A stretch of DNA of 53,073 nucleotides from an uncultured Ruminococcus sp. (GCA_900541495.1 UQKC01000010.1:1-53073); one strand, 5' to 3'; shown: positions 1-8,438, numbered from the stretch's first letter. Notes: generated by a model from the letters alone, not told the origin. A program made the numbers and translations.

Positions 1-63
1 AATCTGACGAAAAATCTGACTGCGCATCTGAGGCACTATGGTTTTTAGATGTGACTATAATTC

Positions 64-1263
64 TTAGTCCACTCCTTTAAGCGAAGCATCTCTTTTTTTC
101 ATAAGCTCTGCCCATGAAATTACAGTGTCCATTGCGGCAATCTGATTTCCGCAGCAGCAATGGTCTGCGCCCTTTTCGTGTGTCGTTATTTCGCGCGAAG
201 AAACCGAACGTGCATTTTTGAGAAGCAAAAGCTGCCTGCCGATACCTGCACGGCAAGCCATTGTGTCCCTGCTTCCGCCGATGACAAGATAATCCTTTGT
301 GAGCTTGTCAGCGATAGGGCGAAGATCAATGCTCCAGAGAAATTTCACAAGCCTGTAAACGTTCGTTGTTCCCATTCTGTGAAAATATGTGCGGAAGAAA
401 GCCATTCCCTTGCCCTTTTTGGCGGCATAGATAATGTTTATCAGCCAGCCGAAGCCGTAAAGGATAATGTTCAGAAGCGTGATGACAAGTCCGTTCACAA
501 ACGCATTGTCGTGGAAGTTCATTTTCAGCGCACCGAACTGCGCAATGCTCACGCACTTTGTAACGCGCTCATCGAACGCCGATGCTCTCGGAGCAAAAAA
601 TCCGCCGAGCGATTGTCCAACAAGTATTGCATCGTGCAGATCAAAATAGTTCGTCACAGCTTTAACGGGACGTTCCCAGTCGATGATGAGTGGCGCACCG
701 TGGACACGGATACATTCGCCCTGACCGGGACCCTCGAAAAGATAAACGTTGAAGCCGTTCTCGCGGAGATATTCGCACTCGGCGAAGAATTCCTCATAGC
801 TTGAATCAAAGCCGCCGTGCATAACTATATCACCCTTGGGGTTCTCGGCGTTGAATTTCAGCGTCGGCAGAGCGTAGCTTTCATAAGGTACATTAACAAG
901 CTCGACGAGCGGCTTTTCTCCGCTGAAAAAGTCAGCGTAATATTGGAAGAAAAGCTCCCTTGCCTTTTTCCACGCGGCAAGACCGTTCGGGTCTTCCCAG
1001 TCAGTGAAAAATTCGGACATTCTGTAGAGTGCGGCAGCATTTTTTATGTGTTCGTTTTCAAGTTCAAGGTCAGCCCGCTTTTTCAGCACATCGTAAAAAT
1101 CAGCAGCGCTTTTTATAGTCGGACCTATCTCTTTTGCAACGGAAAAATCACAGCCGTCCATATTCACAAGACGGTTCAGCTGAAAGCTTATGCTCGGGTC
1201 GTCATTGAGCTTGTGCATACCAACGGGGATTTTTATCGGTTTTGTAATATCATACTTTTCCAT
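64..1263 (-). CDS. alpha/beta hydrolase (FrsA/BAAT-like)
   Basis: A 399-residue soluble alpha/beta hydrolase. The nucleophile elbow GQSLGG is at about residues 216-221 (Ser218), an HGG oxyanion-type motif is near 149-151, and GADHC near residue 375 should carry the catalytic His. The long N-terminal helical region (about 1-120) before the hydrolase core resembles FrsA-type or dipeptidyl-peptidase-like hydrolases; the substrate is unknown. The ATG at 1263 is chosen over one six bases upstream because AAGG lies nine bases before it. It is the third gene of a minus-strand operon after tetR and a second hydrolase (15-base gap), so it is probably controlled by that repressor. No signal peptide is seen. 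Confidence 0.75.
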   Translation of the reverse strand: MEKYDITKPIKIPVGMHKLNDDPSISFQLNRLVNMDGCDFSVAKEIGPTIKSAADFYDVLKKRADLELENEHIKNAAALYRMSEFFTDWEDPNGLAAWKKARELFFQYYADFFSGEKPLVELVNVPYESYALPTLKFNAENPKGDIVMHGGFDSSYEEFFAECEYLRENGFNVYLFEGPGQGECIRVHGAPLIIDWERPVKAVTNYFDLHDAILVGQSLGGFFAPRASAFDERVTKCVSIAQFGALKMNFHDNAFVNGLVITLLNIILYGFGWLINIIYAAKKGKGMAFFRTYFHRMGTTNVYRLVKFLWSIDLRPIADKLTKDYLVIGGSRDTMACRAGIGRQLLLLKNARSVSSREITTHEKGADHCCCGNQIAAMDTVISWAELMKKRDASLKGVD

Positions 1264-1278
1264 AAACATCGCCTTCTA

Positions 1279-2124
1279 TCAGAATTTTTCGCTGAGGAAT
1301 TCTTCGATCTCTTTTATGTATAAGTCAGGACGCATAAGCATTCCGAGATGTCCGCCGTAGGTTTCTTTTACAACGGGGTTGGTGAAAATATCGACAAGCT
1401 TCTGCGAATCGGATTTTTCAAACATATCGTTTTCGGGAATAAGCACAAGCACCTTTCCGTCGAGATATGAAAAGTCACTCTTCTTGAATTTCTCCAGCTT
1501 GTATATATCACCAGTCGCAAGTATGGCACGGAGATAGGAATATCTGTAGCTTTCATCTGTGCCGATACATTCAAAGAACGATACCGCATAAGCTTTTTCT
1601 TCGTCGCTCTCGTTTCGGAAATGCTTTTTTACCGCATTGATAAGCATAGGACGCAGCTTGTCGAACTTTACTGTCTTGATGTAAAGCTTCATAAACGGAA
1701 GAATGAACTGCTTCTTTTTCATTCCCTCAACATAGGCGGAATCAACGGTAAGCGTGGTCATCATAATAAGACCGCCGACCTTGTAATTCTTTGCATAAAG
1801 CTGTGCGAGAACGCCGCCGTCGCTCAGTGCGCACAATATTGGCAGTGCAATATCAAGCTTGCCGAAAAGCTCGTGAAGAAGCACGATCATCTCTTTGTTT
1901 TTGTAGACCTCAACAGGATATTTCATCATCACAACACGGTAATTTTTTTCAAGTGCTGATACATAGTTTATCCACTCCTGCTGTGTGTCGATGCCATTGA
2001 GAAAAACGATAGTCTGACTGCCGCTTCCGCTGTCGATGACCTGAAAATCATATCCCGAAACGGTAACAGGCTTGTAGCTGTGCGTTTTCAGAAATTCGTT
2101 GTATTCATCTGTGAAATTTCTCAT
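1279..2124 (-). CDS. alpha/beta hydrolase
   Basis: A 281-residue predicted cytoplasmic alpha/beta hydrolase. It has the typical start of the fold (FLNGIDTQ near residues 41-48, the oxyanion region) and a degenerate nucleophile elbow read as ALSDGG, where the first Gly of G-x-S-x-G is Ala. A His is present near the C-terminus (GGHLGMLMRP) in the expected catalytic position. The start codon overlaps the stop of the upstream tetR gene by four bases (ATGA), so translation is probably coupled. The pair of different hydrolases behind one TetR gene suggests a response to a small lipophilic or ester compound; that is inference. Confidence 0.72.
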   Translation of the reverse strand: MRNFTDEYNEFLKTHSYKPVTVSGYDFQVIDSGSGSQTIVFLNGIDTQQEWINYVSALEKNYRVVMMKYPVEVYKNKEMIVLLHELFGKLDIALPILCALSDGGVLAQLYAKNYKVGGLIMMTTLTVDSAYVEGMKKKQFILPFMKLYIKTVKFDKLRPMLINAVKKHFRNESDEEKAYAVSFFECIGTDESYRYSYLRAILATGDIYKLEKFKKSDFSYLDGKVLVLIPENDMFEKSDSQKLVDIFTNPVVKETYGGHLGMLMRPDLYIKEIEEFLSEKF

Positions 2125-2714
2125 AAAATAGCTCCCTTTCCGCTTATATAAATTTCGATCGTGTGAAGCAGTACTTGAATACTGTTCTCGAGCGAAGTTT
2201 TTACCATTGTGTCGCTGTGCTGCCTTATCGCATATATCGATTTGATGAGATTTATGAATGTTCCGATATCGACGCCGTTACGGACATCATCAATGAGTGA
2301 AAGCCACAGTTCTGCCGTTTTCATCTGCAAATTCGGGTCAAAATAATCCTGCCCTAAGTGTTTTCTTATCCATAAAAAGTCGTTGAATGTAAGTCCGTTC
2401 ATAAGGTCAAGGTCCGAGTGAAGATATTCATCAAAGAATTCAATAAATTCATGCGCCGACATCTGCCTGCGTCCGTTCAGCTTTGCAAGGAGCATTTTCT
2501 GCGTTTCTCTGTTCGCATATTCTGCCGTTTCGATGATAAATTCCTCTTTTGAGCGGAAAAAAAGGTAGAAGCTGCCCTTTGCTATCCCGACAGCCTCGGT
2601 CAGCTTTTCAACAGACATCTTCTGCAAGCCAAGTTCCTTGCTAAGACGCATACACGCAAGTATAAGCGCCGTCCTTATTCGCGCCGATTCTTCCTCAGTA
2701 AAAGCGGTCGGCAT
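2121..2714 (-). CDS. TetR family repressor
   Basis: A 197-residue TetR/AcrR regulator. Residues about 10-60 form the helix-turn-helix, with the family signature VGIAKGSFYLFFRSKEE; the rest is a ligand-binding domain without recognisable specificity. The ATG at 2714 follows GAGGTG by five bases; a TTG codon just upstream is less likely. It heads a three-gene operon with two alpha/beta hydrolases. Its promoter (-35 at 2788-2793, -10 at 2765-2770) carries a GTTAC-N6-CTAAC palindrome inside the spacer, pointing to autoregulation. Its N-terminal half resembles the TetR protein at 11067-11666, which has the same type of operator. Confidence 0.85.
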   Translation of the reverse strand: MPTAFTEEESARIRTALILACMRLSKELGLQKMSVEKLTEAVGIAKGSFYLFFRSKEEFIIETAEYANRETQKMLLAKLNGRRQMSAHEFIEFFDEYLHSDLDLMNGLTFNDFLWIRKHLGQDYFDPNLQMKTAELWLSLIDDVRNGVDIGTFINLIKSIYAIRQHSDTMVKTSLENSIQVLLHTIEIYISGKGAIL

Positions 2715-2764
2715 CAAAGCACCTCATTTCTGTGACTGAAATCATATATTTTGGTCACAGCTCT

Positions 2765-2793
2765 ATGTTACTATATGCTAACCGAAAAGTCAA
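2765..2793 (-). promoter_or_regulatory. promoter and operator of tetR-hydrolase operon
   Basis: On the minus strand TTGACT (2788-2793) and TAACAT (2765-2770) are separated by 17 bases. The operator GTTACTATATGCTAAC (2767-2782) covers the -10 and half of the spacer. A second imperfect palindrome with arms CTGTGAC/GTCACAG lies downstream at 2730-2760. Read directly; repressor binding is inferred. Confidence 0.6.
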
Positions 2794-2863
2794 TGGATTT
2801 TCCTGCGATTTGTGAGTTGTGCCGGTTTTGATTTGGAATATTTATTGATTTTATATAACTAAA

Positions 2864-2879
2864 GTTTGAACAAGCTAAC
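2864..2879. promoter_or_regulatory. GTTWG-N6-CTAAC palindrome, second site
   Basis: GTTTGAACAAGCTAAC differs at one position from the GTTAG-N6-CTAAC consensus shared by several promoters here. It sits about 100 bases upstream of the tetR promoter and not at an obvious promoter of its own. It may be an auxiliary operator. Confidence 0.35.
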
Positions 2880-2895
2880 TGTTTGATACTTATAA

Positions 2896-2979
2896 AAAAG
2901 GCACAATTCACATTTTGGGGTTTTACGAAACTTGATATCCAATATTTCGTTTGCCTTTTTCATGTGAATTGCGCCTTTT
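2896..2979 (-). terminator. long hairpin, likely terminator of the 3013-3690 gene
   Basis: Arms at 2896-2913 and 2962-2979 match over 18 bases with one mismatch (AAAAGGCACAATTCACAT against its complement). An inner inverted repeat ACGAAA/TTTCGT is at 2925-2930 and 2945-2950. On the minus strand the left arm ends in a run of T, so it can terminate the membrane protein gene that ends at 3013. The size and nested arms are unusual for a plain terminator, and a small mobile hairpin element is the alternative. Confidence 0.5.
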
Positions 2980-3012
2980 GGGTTTTAGTTTTAAATGTCA
3001 GCTTTGCAAAAA

Positions 3013-3690
3013 TTACGAATTACGCGTTGAACGTATGCTGTGTACAAGCAGTATCGCAAACCATATTATCATACTTTCGCTCATAAGTCCGTTCGTAAAT
3101 CCGATTCGGAACGGGCTGTCGGGCATAATGCTTTTCACTGCATAAAGCACTCCGTAAATGACAAGCACATTCGTGAACGCCATAGCTTTAGGAAACTCTG
3201 TTTTTCCTCTTATCTGGAGTATGAACCAATAGATGAACGGCGGCAGCATAAATACTTCGCTGAGTGTTCTTATCCATGACAAGTGAGAGTAAAGCGCTTC
3301 GCAGGACGGAAGTGCGGCTTCGGCATAGCCGTTGTTCATCATCCACGAATAGAGATAAATTATCATTACATAGAAAAGGTGCAGGCAGATCCACGGTGTA
3401 AGTCCGTAGATATTGAGCGTTTTATAGATGCCTGCGCTCTTTTTGTCGGTGATGAATTTTCCTGCTGCGAAAAGTCCGATGCCGTAGAAAATTATTCCGG
3501 GAAATGCAAGGAACATTGCGAGCGAATTTCGCCAAGGTGCGATATTTACAGCTCCGACCGTGAGCCAGAACAGGCTGCCGCTGTGAGCTGTATCGCCGTA
3601 GATCATCAGCCAGTCGCCTGAGCCGAAGCAAAGGCAGCCCAACATTCCGAAGATGAATGAAACGATGAGCGTTTTCTTTCTGTTGTTCAT
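3013..3690 (-). CDS. polytopic membrane protein (DUF6796-like)
   Basis: A 225-residue integral membrane protein with about six hydrophobic segments (near residues 8-26, 36-50, 58-76, 92-114, 146-160, 170-187 and 200-218, some short). The composition and motifs (FGSGDWLMIYGD near the N-terminus, an SW/ALPSCEA segment in the middle) resemble the uncharacterised DUF6796 family; this is recognition by eye. A good ribosome binding site (GGAGGG) precedes ATG 3690. It is a single gene divergent from the next tetR. An operator of the GTTAG-N6-CTAA type sits just downstream of its -10, so it likely belongs to the same TetR regulon as the hydrolase operon. Confidence 0.6.
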   Translation of the reverse strand: MNNRKKTLIVSFIFGMLGCLCFGSGDWLMIYGDTAHSGSLFWLTVGAVNIAPWRNSLAMFLAFPGIIFYGIGLFAAGKFITDKKSAGIYKTLNIYGLTPWICLHLFYVMIIYLYSWMMNNGYAEAALPSCEALYSHLSWIRTLSEVFMLPPFIYWFILQIRGKTEFPKAMAFTNVLVIYGVLYAVKSIMPDSPFRIGFTNGLMSESMIIWFAILLVHSIRSTRNS

Positions 3691-3712
3691 TTATATATCC
3701 CTCCAAATTATA

Positions 3713-3762
3713 GTTAGCATTTGCTAATTAGGATTATAGCACTGCCATTACTCGGCTGTCAA
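3713..3762 (-). promoter_or_regulatory. promoter plus TetR-type operator
   Basis: The minus strand shows TTGACA (3757-3762), an 18-base spacer and TATAAT (3733-3738). The palindrome GTTAGCATTTGCTAAT (3713-3728) lies directly downstream of the -10 box, a classic repression position. Confidence 0.6.
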
Positions 3763-3809
3763 TAATGTTATAGGTAAAAATTATACGATTTGTCAGAATA
3801 TACAATCCA

Positions 3810-3824
3810 CATAACACTGTTATG
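3810..3824. promoter_or_regulatory. CATAAC-N3-GTTATG palindrome, site 1
   Basis: CATAACACTGTTATG is a perfect six-base-arm inverted repeat with a three-base centre. It is the first of four copies around the tetR/exporter unit (others at 3892, 4596 and 4660) and is probably a repressor binding site. Confidence 0.55.
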
Positions 3825-3864
3825 CAAGATTATTCTACATAATGCTGAAATTGGCAGAGAGTTA

Positions 3865-3904
3865 TTGACAGAATCGCGCATCTATGCTAAGATAACGATG
3901 TTAT
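3865..3904 (+). promoter_or_regulatory. promoter and operator of exporter tetR
   Basis: TTGACA (3865-3870), a 17-base spacer and TAAGAT (3888-3893) form a promoter for the tetR gene at 3929. The inverted repeat ATAACGATGTTAT (3892-3904) overlaps the end of the -10 and the start site, which fits autorepression. Confidence 0.65.
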
Positions 3905-3928
3905 GTAAGCAAAAAGGACGGTGACAAT

Positions 3929-4555
3929 ATGAGTGACGAACTTGAAACAAGAGAAAAGCTGCTGAAAAGTGCGCTTTCCGAATTCTCCGAAAAGGGATAT
4001 ATGAAAGCCTCTCTTCGAAAGATATGTGCCGATGCGGGCGTTACAACGGGAGCGCTGTATTTCTTTTTCAAAAATAAAAATGAACTCTTTGCCGCAATAG
4101 TTGAACCGCCGCTCAAAGAGCTTTGCAGGCTGCTGAATGAGCATTATACGCAGGATGCTGAAGAAATGGCGAGCGACGATCCTGCGGTGATGACCGCGGA
4201 ATACCATATTGAAACGCACGGAAGTCTGGAAGTCCTCGTTGAATATATGTATCAGTATTATGATGTGTTTATTCTCCTGCTGACAAAGGCACAGGGCTCG
4301 GATTACGAAAATGCTGTCGATATGGTCGTAGATATGACCGAGCAGGGTTTCCGTATCTCGGCTGAAAAGGCTGCGCAGAAAAAGCCGGGCTGTCACGTTG
4401 ACGAATATATGCTCCACTGGATAACTCACATCTGCGTTGATGCGTACACTCATCTTCTGACGCATGAAAAAGATGTGGAAAAAGCCAAGCTCCACATGAG
4501 GAGAGTAATGGAATTCCTGATAAAGATATGGTTCGCTATGATAGTTGAGGACTAA
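3929..4555 (+). CDS. TetR family repressor of the adjacent ABC exporter
   Basis: A 208-residue TetR regulator. The N-terminal HTH (about residues 8-55) has the signature AGVTTGALYFFFKNKNELF. The C-terminal part, with many aromatic and charged residues, is the ligand/dimer domain. The start follows GGACGGTGACAAT; the SD is modest. It lies upstream of, and on the same strand as, an ABC transporter ATPase/FtsX permease pair. Four CATAAC-N3-GTTATG palindromes flank it, one on its own promoter and two in the gap before the transporter, so it very likely represses both itself and the exporter. The inducer is unknown. Confidence 0.85.
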   Translation: MSDELETREKLLKSALSEFSEKGYMKASLRKICADAGVTTGALYFFFKNKNELFAAIVEPPLKELCRLLNEHYTQDAEEMASDDPAVMTAEYHIETHGSLEVLVEYMYQYYDVFILLLTKAQGSDYENAVDMVVDMTEQGFRISAEKAAQKKPGCHVDEYMLHWITHICVDAYTHLLTHEKDVEKAKLHMRRVMEFLIKIWFAMIVED

Positions 4556-4562
4556 TTGCAAA

Positions 4563-4648
4563 GCCGCCTTCGGGCGGCAATAATCAAGGCTTTGGCATAA
4601 CATTGTTATGTCAAAGTGATAAAAACAAGCCGCTTTTGAGCGGCAAAA
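4563..4648 (+). terminator. two small hairpins between tetR and exporter genes
   Basis: GCCGCC-TTCG-GGCGGC (4563-4578) and GCCGC-TTTTGA-GCGGC (about 4629-4644) are stable stem-loops. Neither has a long T tract, so they may attenuate rather than fully stop transcription. The operator CATAACATTGTTATG lies between them. Confidence 0.4.
4596..4610. promoter_or_regulatory. CATAAC-N3-GTTATG palindrome, site 3
   Basis: CATAACATTGTTATG, a perfect palindrome around a three-base centre, extended by TTTG/CAAA outside. It lies in the leader of the exporter genes. Confidence 0.55.
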
Positions 4649-4659
4649 ATTACGGACAC

Positions 4660-4678
4660 AACATAACAATGTTATGTT
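4660..4678. promoter_or_regulatory. CATAAC-N3-GTTATG palindrome, site 4
   Basis: AACATAACAATGTTATGTT is a perfect inverted repeat with eight-base arms, the best copy of the four, about 33 bases before the exporter ATPase start. It is probably the main operator of the transporter genes. Confidence 0.6.
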
Positions 4679-4710
4679 AAACTAACTTTTATAAAGTCGG
4701 AGGAAAGAAT

Positions 4711-5412
4711 ATGTATCTGGAGATCAAAGATGTAAAGAAAAGCTACGGCAGCGATGCAAGCTATATTCAAGTCTTGAAGGGCGTAAGCACGGGCGTTGAA
4801 AAGGGTCAGATGTGCGTTATCCAAGGCACGAGCGGCTCGGGCAAATCGACGCTCCTCAACTGCATAGGCGGTCTGGACACTATGGACAGCGGTTCGGTAA
4901 AGGTTGACGGAAAGGAAATTTTCGGCTTGAAACCCGATAAGCTTGCCGATTACCGCAAGGAAAACCTCGGATTCATTTTCCAGTTCTACAACCTCGTTCC
5001 GAATCTCACAGTCGAGGAAAACATTCAGGTCTGCGAATATCTTTCCGATTCGCCGCTCGATATGGAAGAGCTTCTCACAACGCTTGGACTTTCCGAACAC
5101 AGGAACAAATTCCCGTCACAGCTTTCGGGCGGTCAGCAGCAGAGATGTGCTATCGCAAGAGCGCTTATAAAAAATCCGAAGCTGCTTCTGTGCGATGAAC
5201 CAACGGGTGCGCTCGACTCAAAGACCTCCCGTGATATCCTCGTTCTTCTTGAAAAGGTGAACGAAAAATACGGCACGACAATGCTCATCGTAACGCACAA
5301 CAACGCCATTAAAAATATGGTACATAAAGTAATAATCGTCAAGGACGGACTTATCAAAAAGGATTATCTTAACGAAACCCGCATACCTGCTGCCGAGCTG
5401 GAGGATCTGTAA
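4711..5412 (+). CDS. ABC transporter ATP-binding protein (MacB/LolD type)
   Basis: A 233-residue cytoplasmic ATPase that powers the FtsX-type permease next to it. Walker A is GTSGSGKST (near residues 39-47), the signature is LSGGQQQR (about 138), Walker B is LLLCDEPTGALD (about 158), and the H-loop is in IVTHN (about 198). Length and the GALDSKT motif are typical of the MacB/LolD/BceA branch. AGGAGG-type SD precedes the ATG by about ten bases. The stop codon overlaps the permease start (TAATG), so both subunits are translated together. Expression is probably controlled by the TetR protein upstream through the operators at 4596 and 4660. Confidence 0.93.
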   Translation: MYLEIKDVKKSYGSDASYIQVLKGVSTGVEKGQMCVIQGTSGSGKSTLLNCIGGLDTMDSGSVKVDGKEIFGLKPDKLADYRKENLGFIFQFYNLVPNLTVEENIQVCEYLSDSPLDMEELLTTLGLSEHRNKFPSQLSGGQQQRCAIARALIKNPKLLLCDEPTGALDSKTSRDILVLLEKVNEKYGTTMLIVTHNNAIKNMVHKVIIVKDGLIKKDYLNETRIPAAELEDL

Positions 5413-8378
5413 TGAATAAGGTGCTTAGAAAAAGGCTCCTGCGTGAGCTTAAATCGAATTTTGCACGATATGCCGCACTTGTTTTGCTTATCGTGTTTGG
5501 AATGTATGTTATCGTTTCGGTCGTTTCGAGCGCAGATACTGTTATAAGAAGAACGGACGAACACTGCGAAATGAACAAGGTCGAAGACGGACAGTTCGGC
5601 GTTTTTATTCCGCTCACCGATGAACAGGAAAAACGGATAGCCGATATGGGCATCACCCTCGAAAAGCATTTCAGCATTGATATTTTGGCCGAGGACGGCT
5701 CAAAGCTTCGTGTTTTCCGCAACAGAAACGATATCGACCTTGTGGAGCTTGACAGCGGCAGATATGCCGAGAATATGAATGAAGCGGTTGCGGAAAAGCG
5801 CTACTGCGAAGATCATTCCCTCACGGTCGGCGACAAGCTCACCGCAGGCGGCATTGAGTTTGAGATAGTCGGCATCGGCACAACGCCCGACTATGACACT
5901 CCGTTCGACAAGTTCTCGGACACGGCGGTTTCAAGCGTTGGCTTCGGACTTCTTTTTGTATCCGATGAACAGTATGACTATATCAAAAACGATACTTCAC
6001 AGCAGGCGGAAGACCTTTGCTATGCTTACAGACTGAACGGAAAAGCAGACGATGAAGATCTCAAAGATATGATAAAGGACTTTGAATTCAACTACAAGGA
6101 CGTTACCGACAAATACTATCTTGAAACGGTCGGCGAAGCTTTGCAGCAGCGTGACGATCTCCGTGACGGAATCAATGAACTTTATGACGGCTCTCAGGAA
6201 CTCAAAGACGGTATGAAAGACCTTTCGGACGGCGCAGATGAGCTTTATGACGGACTTGGTGATCTTTACGACGGCTCAAAGGAGCTTTCGGACGGTATCG
6301 GAGAGCTCTCCGACGGTGCTGACGAATTATCGGACGGTATGAAAACTCTCGATGATTCGGGGAAAAAGATATCGGACGGTTCTTCCGAAATTTTTGACGC
6401 GCTTCTTGCTCAGGCATCGCAGAGTCTTGCCGCAATGGGACAGAATATCACGCTCACAGCCGATAATTACAGCGAAACTCTCGATAAGCTTATCCAAATG
6501 ACGCAGAGTGCGGAGCTTGCACAGCTCAAAGAATCGCTTGACGGCGTAAAAGCTTATGCGGACGGCACAAAGGAGTACGCAGACGGCGTTCACACTGCGG
6601 CTGACGGAGCAAATGCTCTTTCGGACGGTGCAAAAGAGGCTTTGGACGGCTCAAAGGAGCTTTCGGACGGTGCTAAGGACGCACTTGATGGTTCAAAGGA
6701 ATTATCGGACGGTGCAAAGGACGCTTATGACGGCGCTTCCGAGCTTGCAGACGGAATTGCGGAACTCAAGACTGAAACCGACAAGCTTCTTGACGAAGTT
6801 TTTGATGTTGATCTTGACAACCTTACAATGTTTGTCAAAAGAGCGGAAAATGTCCGTATCGCAGGCGCAAAGGGCGATGTTATCATGAACAGGCTTGCAG
6901 GGCTTGGCGTCGGAGTTATCCTTATGATGCTTTTCGCTTATGTCATCTCCGTTTTCGTGATCCACCAGATACAGCGTGAAAGCAGTGTTATCGGTGCGCT
7001 TTATGCACTCGGCGCGAAGAAAAAAGACCTCATTGCGCATTACATAACCCTGCCGACCATTGTTGCATTCATCGGCGGTATCATCGGTATGTTCATAGGC
7101 TTTTCACCGATAGGACTTGACTATCAGCTGCTTGACAGCTACGCATATTTCTCACTTCCGAAATTTGCACCCGTTTATCCGATTTACCTTGTTGTTTACA
7201 GCGTTGTGATACCTCCCGTAATTTCTATCATCGTGAACACGCTCGTTATCAACAAGCGTCTTTCGCAGACCGCGCTTTCGCTTATCCGAAACGAGCAGAA
7301 GACCGCGCGCTACAGCAGTGTTAAACTCAAAAACAAGAATTTTATCCGCAGATTCCAGATAAGACAGATGCTCCGCGAAATGCGCACAGGCATAACCGTT
7401 CTTTTGAGTATGATGTTCTCACTGCTCGTTCTTATGCTCGGCGTTGACTGCTATTACCTTTGCGAAAATGTACGAAAAGATACAATCCGCGATACGAAAT
7501 ATGAATATATGTACACGCTGAAATATCCCGAAACGGAAGTCCCCGAGGGCGGCGAAGCTTGCTTTGCGAAGTCGCTTTCAAAGGAACAGCTCGGATATAA
7601 TCTTGACGTAACGATAATGGGTATCGACAGCGACAACAAGTATTACAATGTTAAAACTCACGAGGGCAAGAGCCTTATCACTGCAAGCAAATCAGTCGTT
7701 GAGCGTTACGGCGTAACAACGGGGGATAAGTTTATCCTCACCGACAGCGCAAACTCGATGGACTATGCTTTCACTGTCGCAGATGTCTGCGATGAAAGCG
7801 CAGGACTTACGGTATTTATGGATATCGACAGCATGCGTGAGCTTTTCGGTGAAGATGATGATTACTACAACTGTCTCCTCTCTGACAAGCCGCTCGATAT
7901 CGATGAGGGCAGACTTTACGGCACAACAACAAAGACCGATATCGAACGCTCGGCGGCTGTTTTCACAGAGCTTATGATGTCGATGATAGTTATGCTTATC
8001 GTTATCGCGATAATAATTTTCTTTGCGGTAATGTTCCTTATGCTGAATGTTATGGTTGAACGTGCTTCGTTTGGTATCTCGCTCGTGAAGATATTCGGCT
8101 ATAAGACAAAGGACGTGAAAAAGCTTTATCTCAACGGAAATGCACTTCTCATCGCAGTCGGCGCGCTTATCGAAATACCGCTTTCAAAGCTTATCATCGA
8201 TAAGGTGTTCCCACTGTTTATCCCGAATATCACAAGCGGAATAAACCTTGTTTTCCCATTCTATGTTTACCCGATAATTTTTGTCGGAACAATGGCTGTT
8301 TACTATGTTATTACAGCTATTCTCGTAAGAAAGCTCGGTAAGATAACACCTGCCGAGGTGCTTAAAAACAGAGAATAA
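5412..8378 (+). CDS. FtsX-like ABC permease with DG-heptad stalk
   Basis: A 988-residue permease of the MacB/FtsX superfamily. One TM helix is at about 19-40, followed by a large extracytoplasmic region (about 45-490), three TM helices (about 497-640), a second extracytoplasmic region (about 690-850) and three final TM helices (850-980), i.e. two fused FtsX units. The first loop holds two blocks of seven-residue repeats of the type SDGxxEL (residues about 258-312 and 381-452), probably a long helical or coiled stalk like those in YhgE/Pip proteins. Part of the second block is a tandem DNA repeat. Probable role: export or extraction of a lipophilic or peptide compound under TetR control (inference). 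Confidence 0.88.
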   Translation: MNKVLRKRLLRELKSNFARYAALVLLIVFGMYVIVSVVSSADTVIRRTDEHCEMNKVEDGQFGVFIPLTDEQEKRIADMGITLEKHFSIDILAEDGSKLRVFRNRNDIDLVELDSGRYAENMNEAVAEKRYCEDHSLTVGDKLTAGGIEFEIVGIGTTPDYDTPFDKFSDTAVSSVGFGLLFVSDEQYDYIKNDTSQQAEDLCYAYRLNGKADDEDLKDMIKDFEFNYKDVTDKYYLETVGEALQQRDDLRDGINELYDGSQELKDGMKDLSDGADELYDGLGDLYDGSKELSDGIGELSDGADELSDGMKTLDDSGKKISDGSSEIFDALLAQASQSLAAMGQNITLTADNYSETLDKLIQMTQSAELAQLKESLDGVKAYADGTKEYADGVHTAADGANALSDGAKEALDGSKELSDGAKDALDGSKELSDGAKDAYDGASELADGIAELKTETDKLLDEVFDVDLDNLTMFVKRAENVRIAGAKGDVIMNRLAGLGVGVILMMLFAYVISVFVIHQIQRESSVIGALYALGAKKKDLIAHYITLPTIVAFIGGIIGMFIGFSPIGLDYQLLDSYAYFSLPKFAPVYPIYLVVYSVVIPPVISIIVNTLVINKRLSQTALSLIRNEQKTARYSSVKLKNKNFIRRFQIRQMLREMRTGITVLLSMMFSLLVLMLGVDCYYLCENVRKDTIRDTKYEYMYTLKYPETEVPEGGEACFAKSLSKEQLGYNLDVTIMGIDSDNKYYNVKTHEGKSLITASKSVVERYGVTTGDKFILTDSANSMDYAFTVADVCDESAGLTVFMDIDSMRELFGEDDDYYNCLLSDKPLDIDEGRLYGTTTKTDIERSAAVFTELMMSMIVMLIVIAIIIFFAVMFLMLNVMVERASFGISLVKIFGYKTKDVKKLYLNGNALLIAVGALIEIPLSKLIIDKVFPLFIPNITSGINLVFPFYVYPIIFVGTMAVYYVITAILVRKLGKITPAEVLKNRE
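6621..6744 (+). repeat. 42-base tandem repeat within permease gene
   Basis: About three units coding the 14-residue motif ALDGSKELSDGAKD follow each other with high nucleotide identity, while the rest of the DG-repeat stalk has diverged. It is a likely site of slippage and stalk-length variation. Confidence 0.6.
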
Positions 8379-8386
8379 TTTTCAAG

Positions 8387-8426
8387 TCAAAGTCTGTTGG
8401 CAAGTTTCGGCAGACTTTGATTTTTA
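8387..8426 (+). terminator. terminator of exporter operon
   Basis: TCAAAGTCTG (8387-8396) pairs with CAGACTTTGA (8411-8420) and is followed by TTTTT. It is a standard intrinsic terminator nine bases after the permease stop. Confidence 0.8.
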
Positions 8427-8438
8427 TAGGAAAAGCTG

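Noticed and set aside
1..63. AATCTGAC direct repeat at the window start
   Set aside because: Two short copies at the very edge cannot be separated from chance, and the flanking sequence is not available.
4711..8378. Bacitracin-type (BceAB) resistance transporter
   Set aside because: The permease has two fused FtsX units with a DG-repeat stalk, control is by TetR and not a BceRS two-component pair, and no two-component genes are adjacent.
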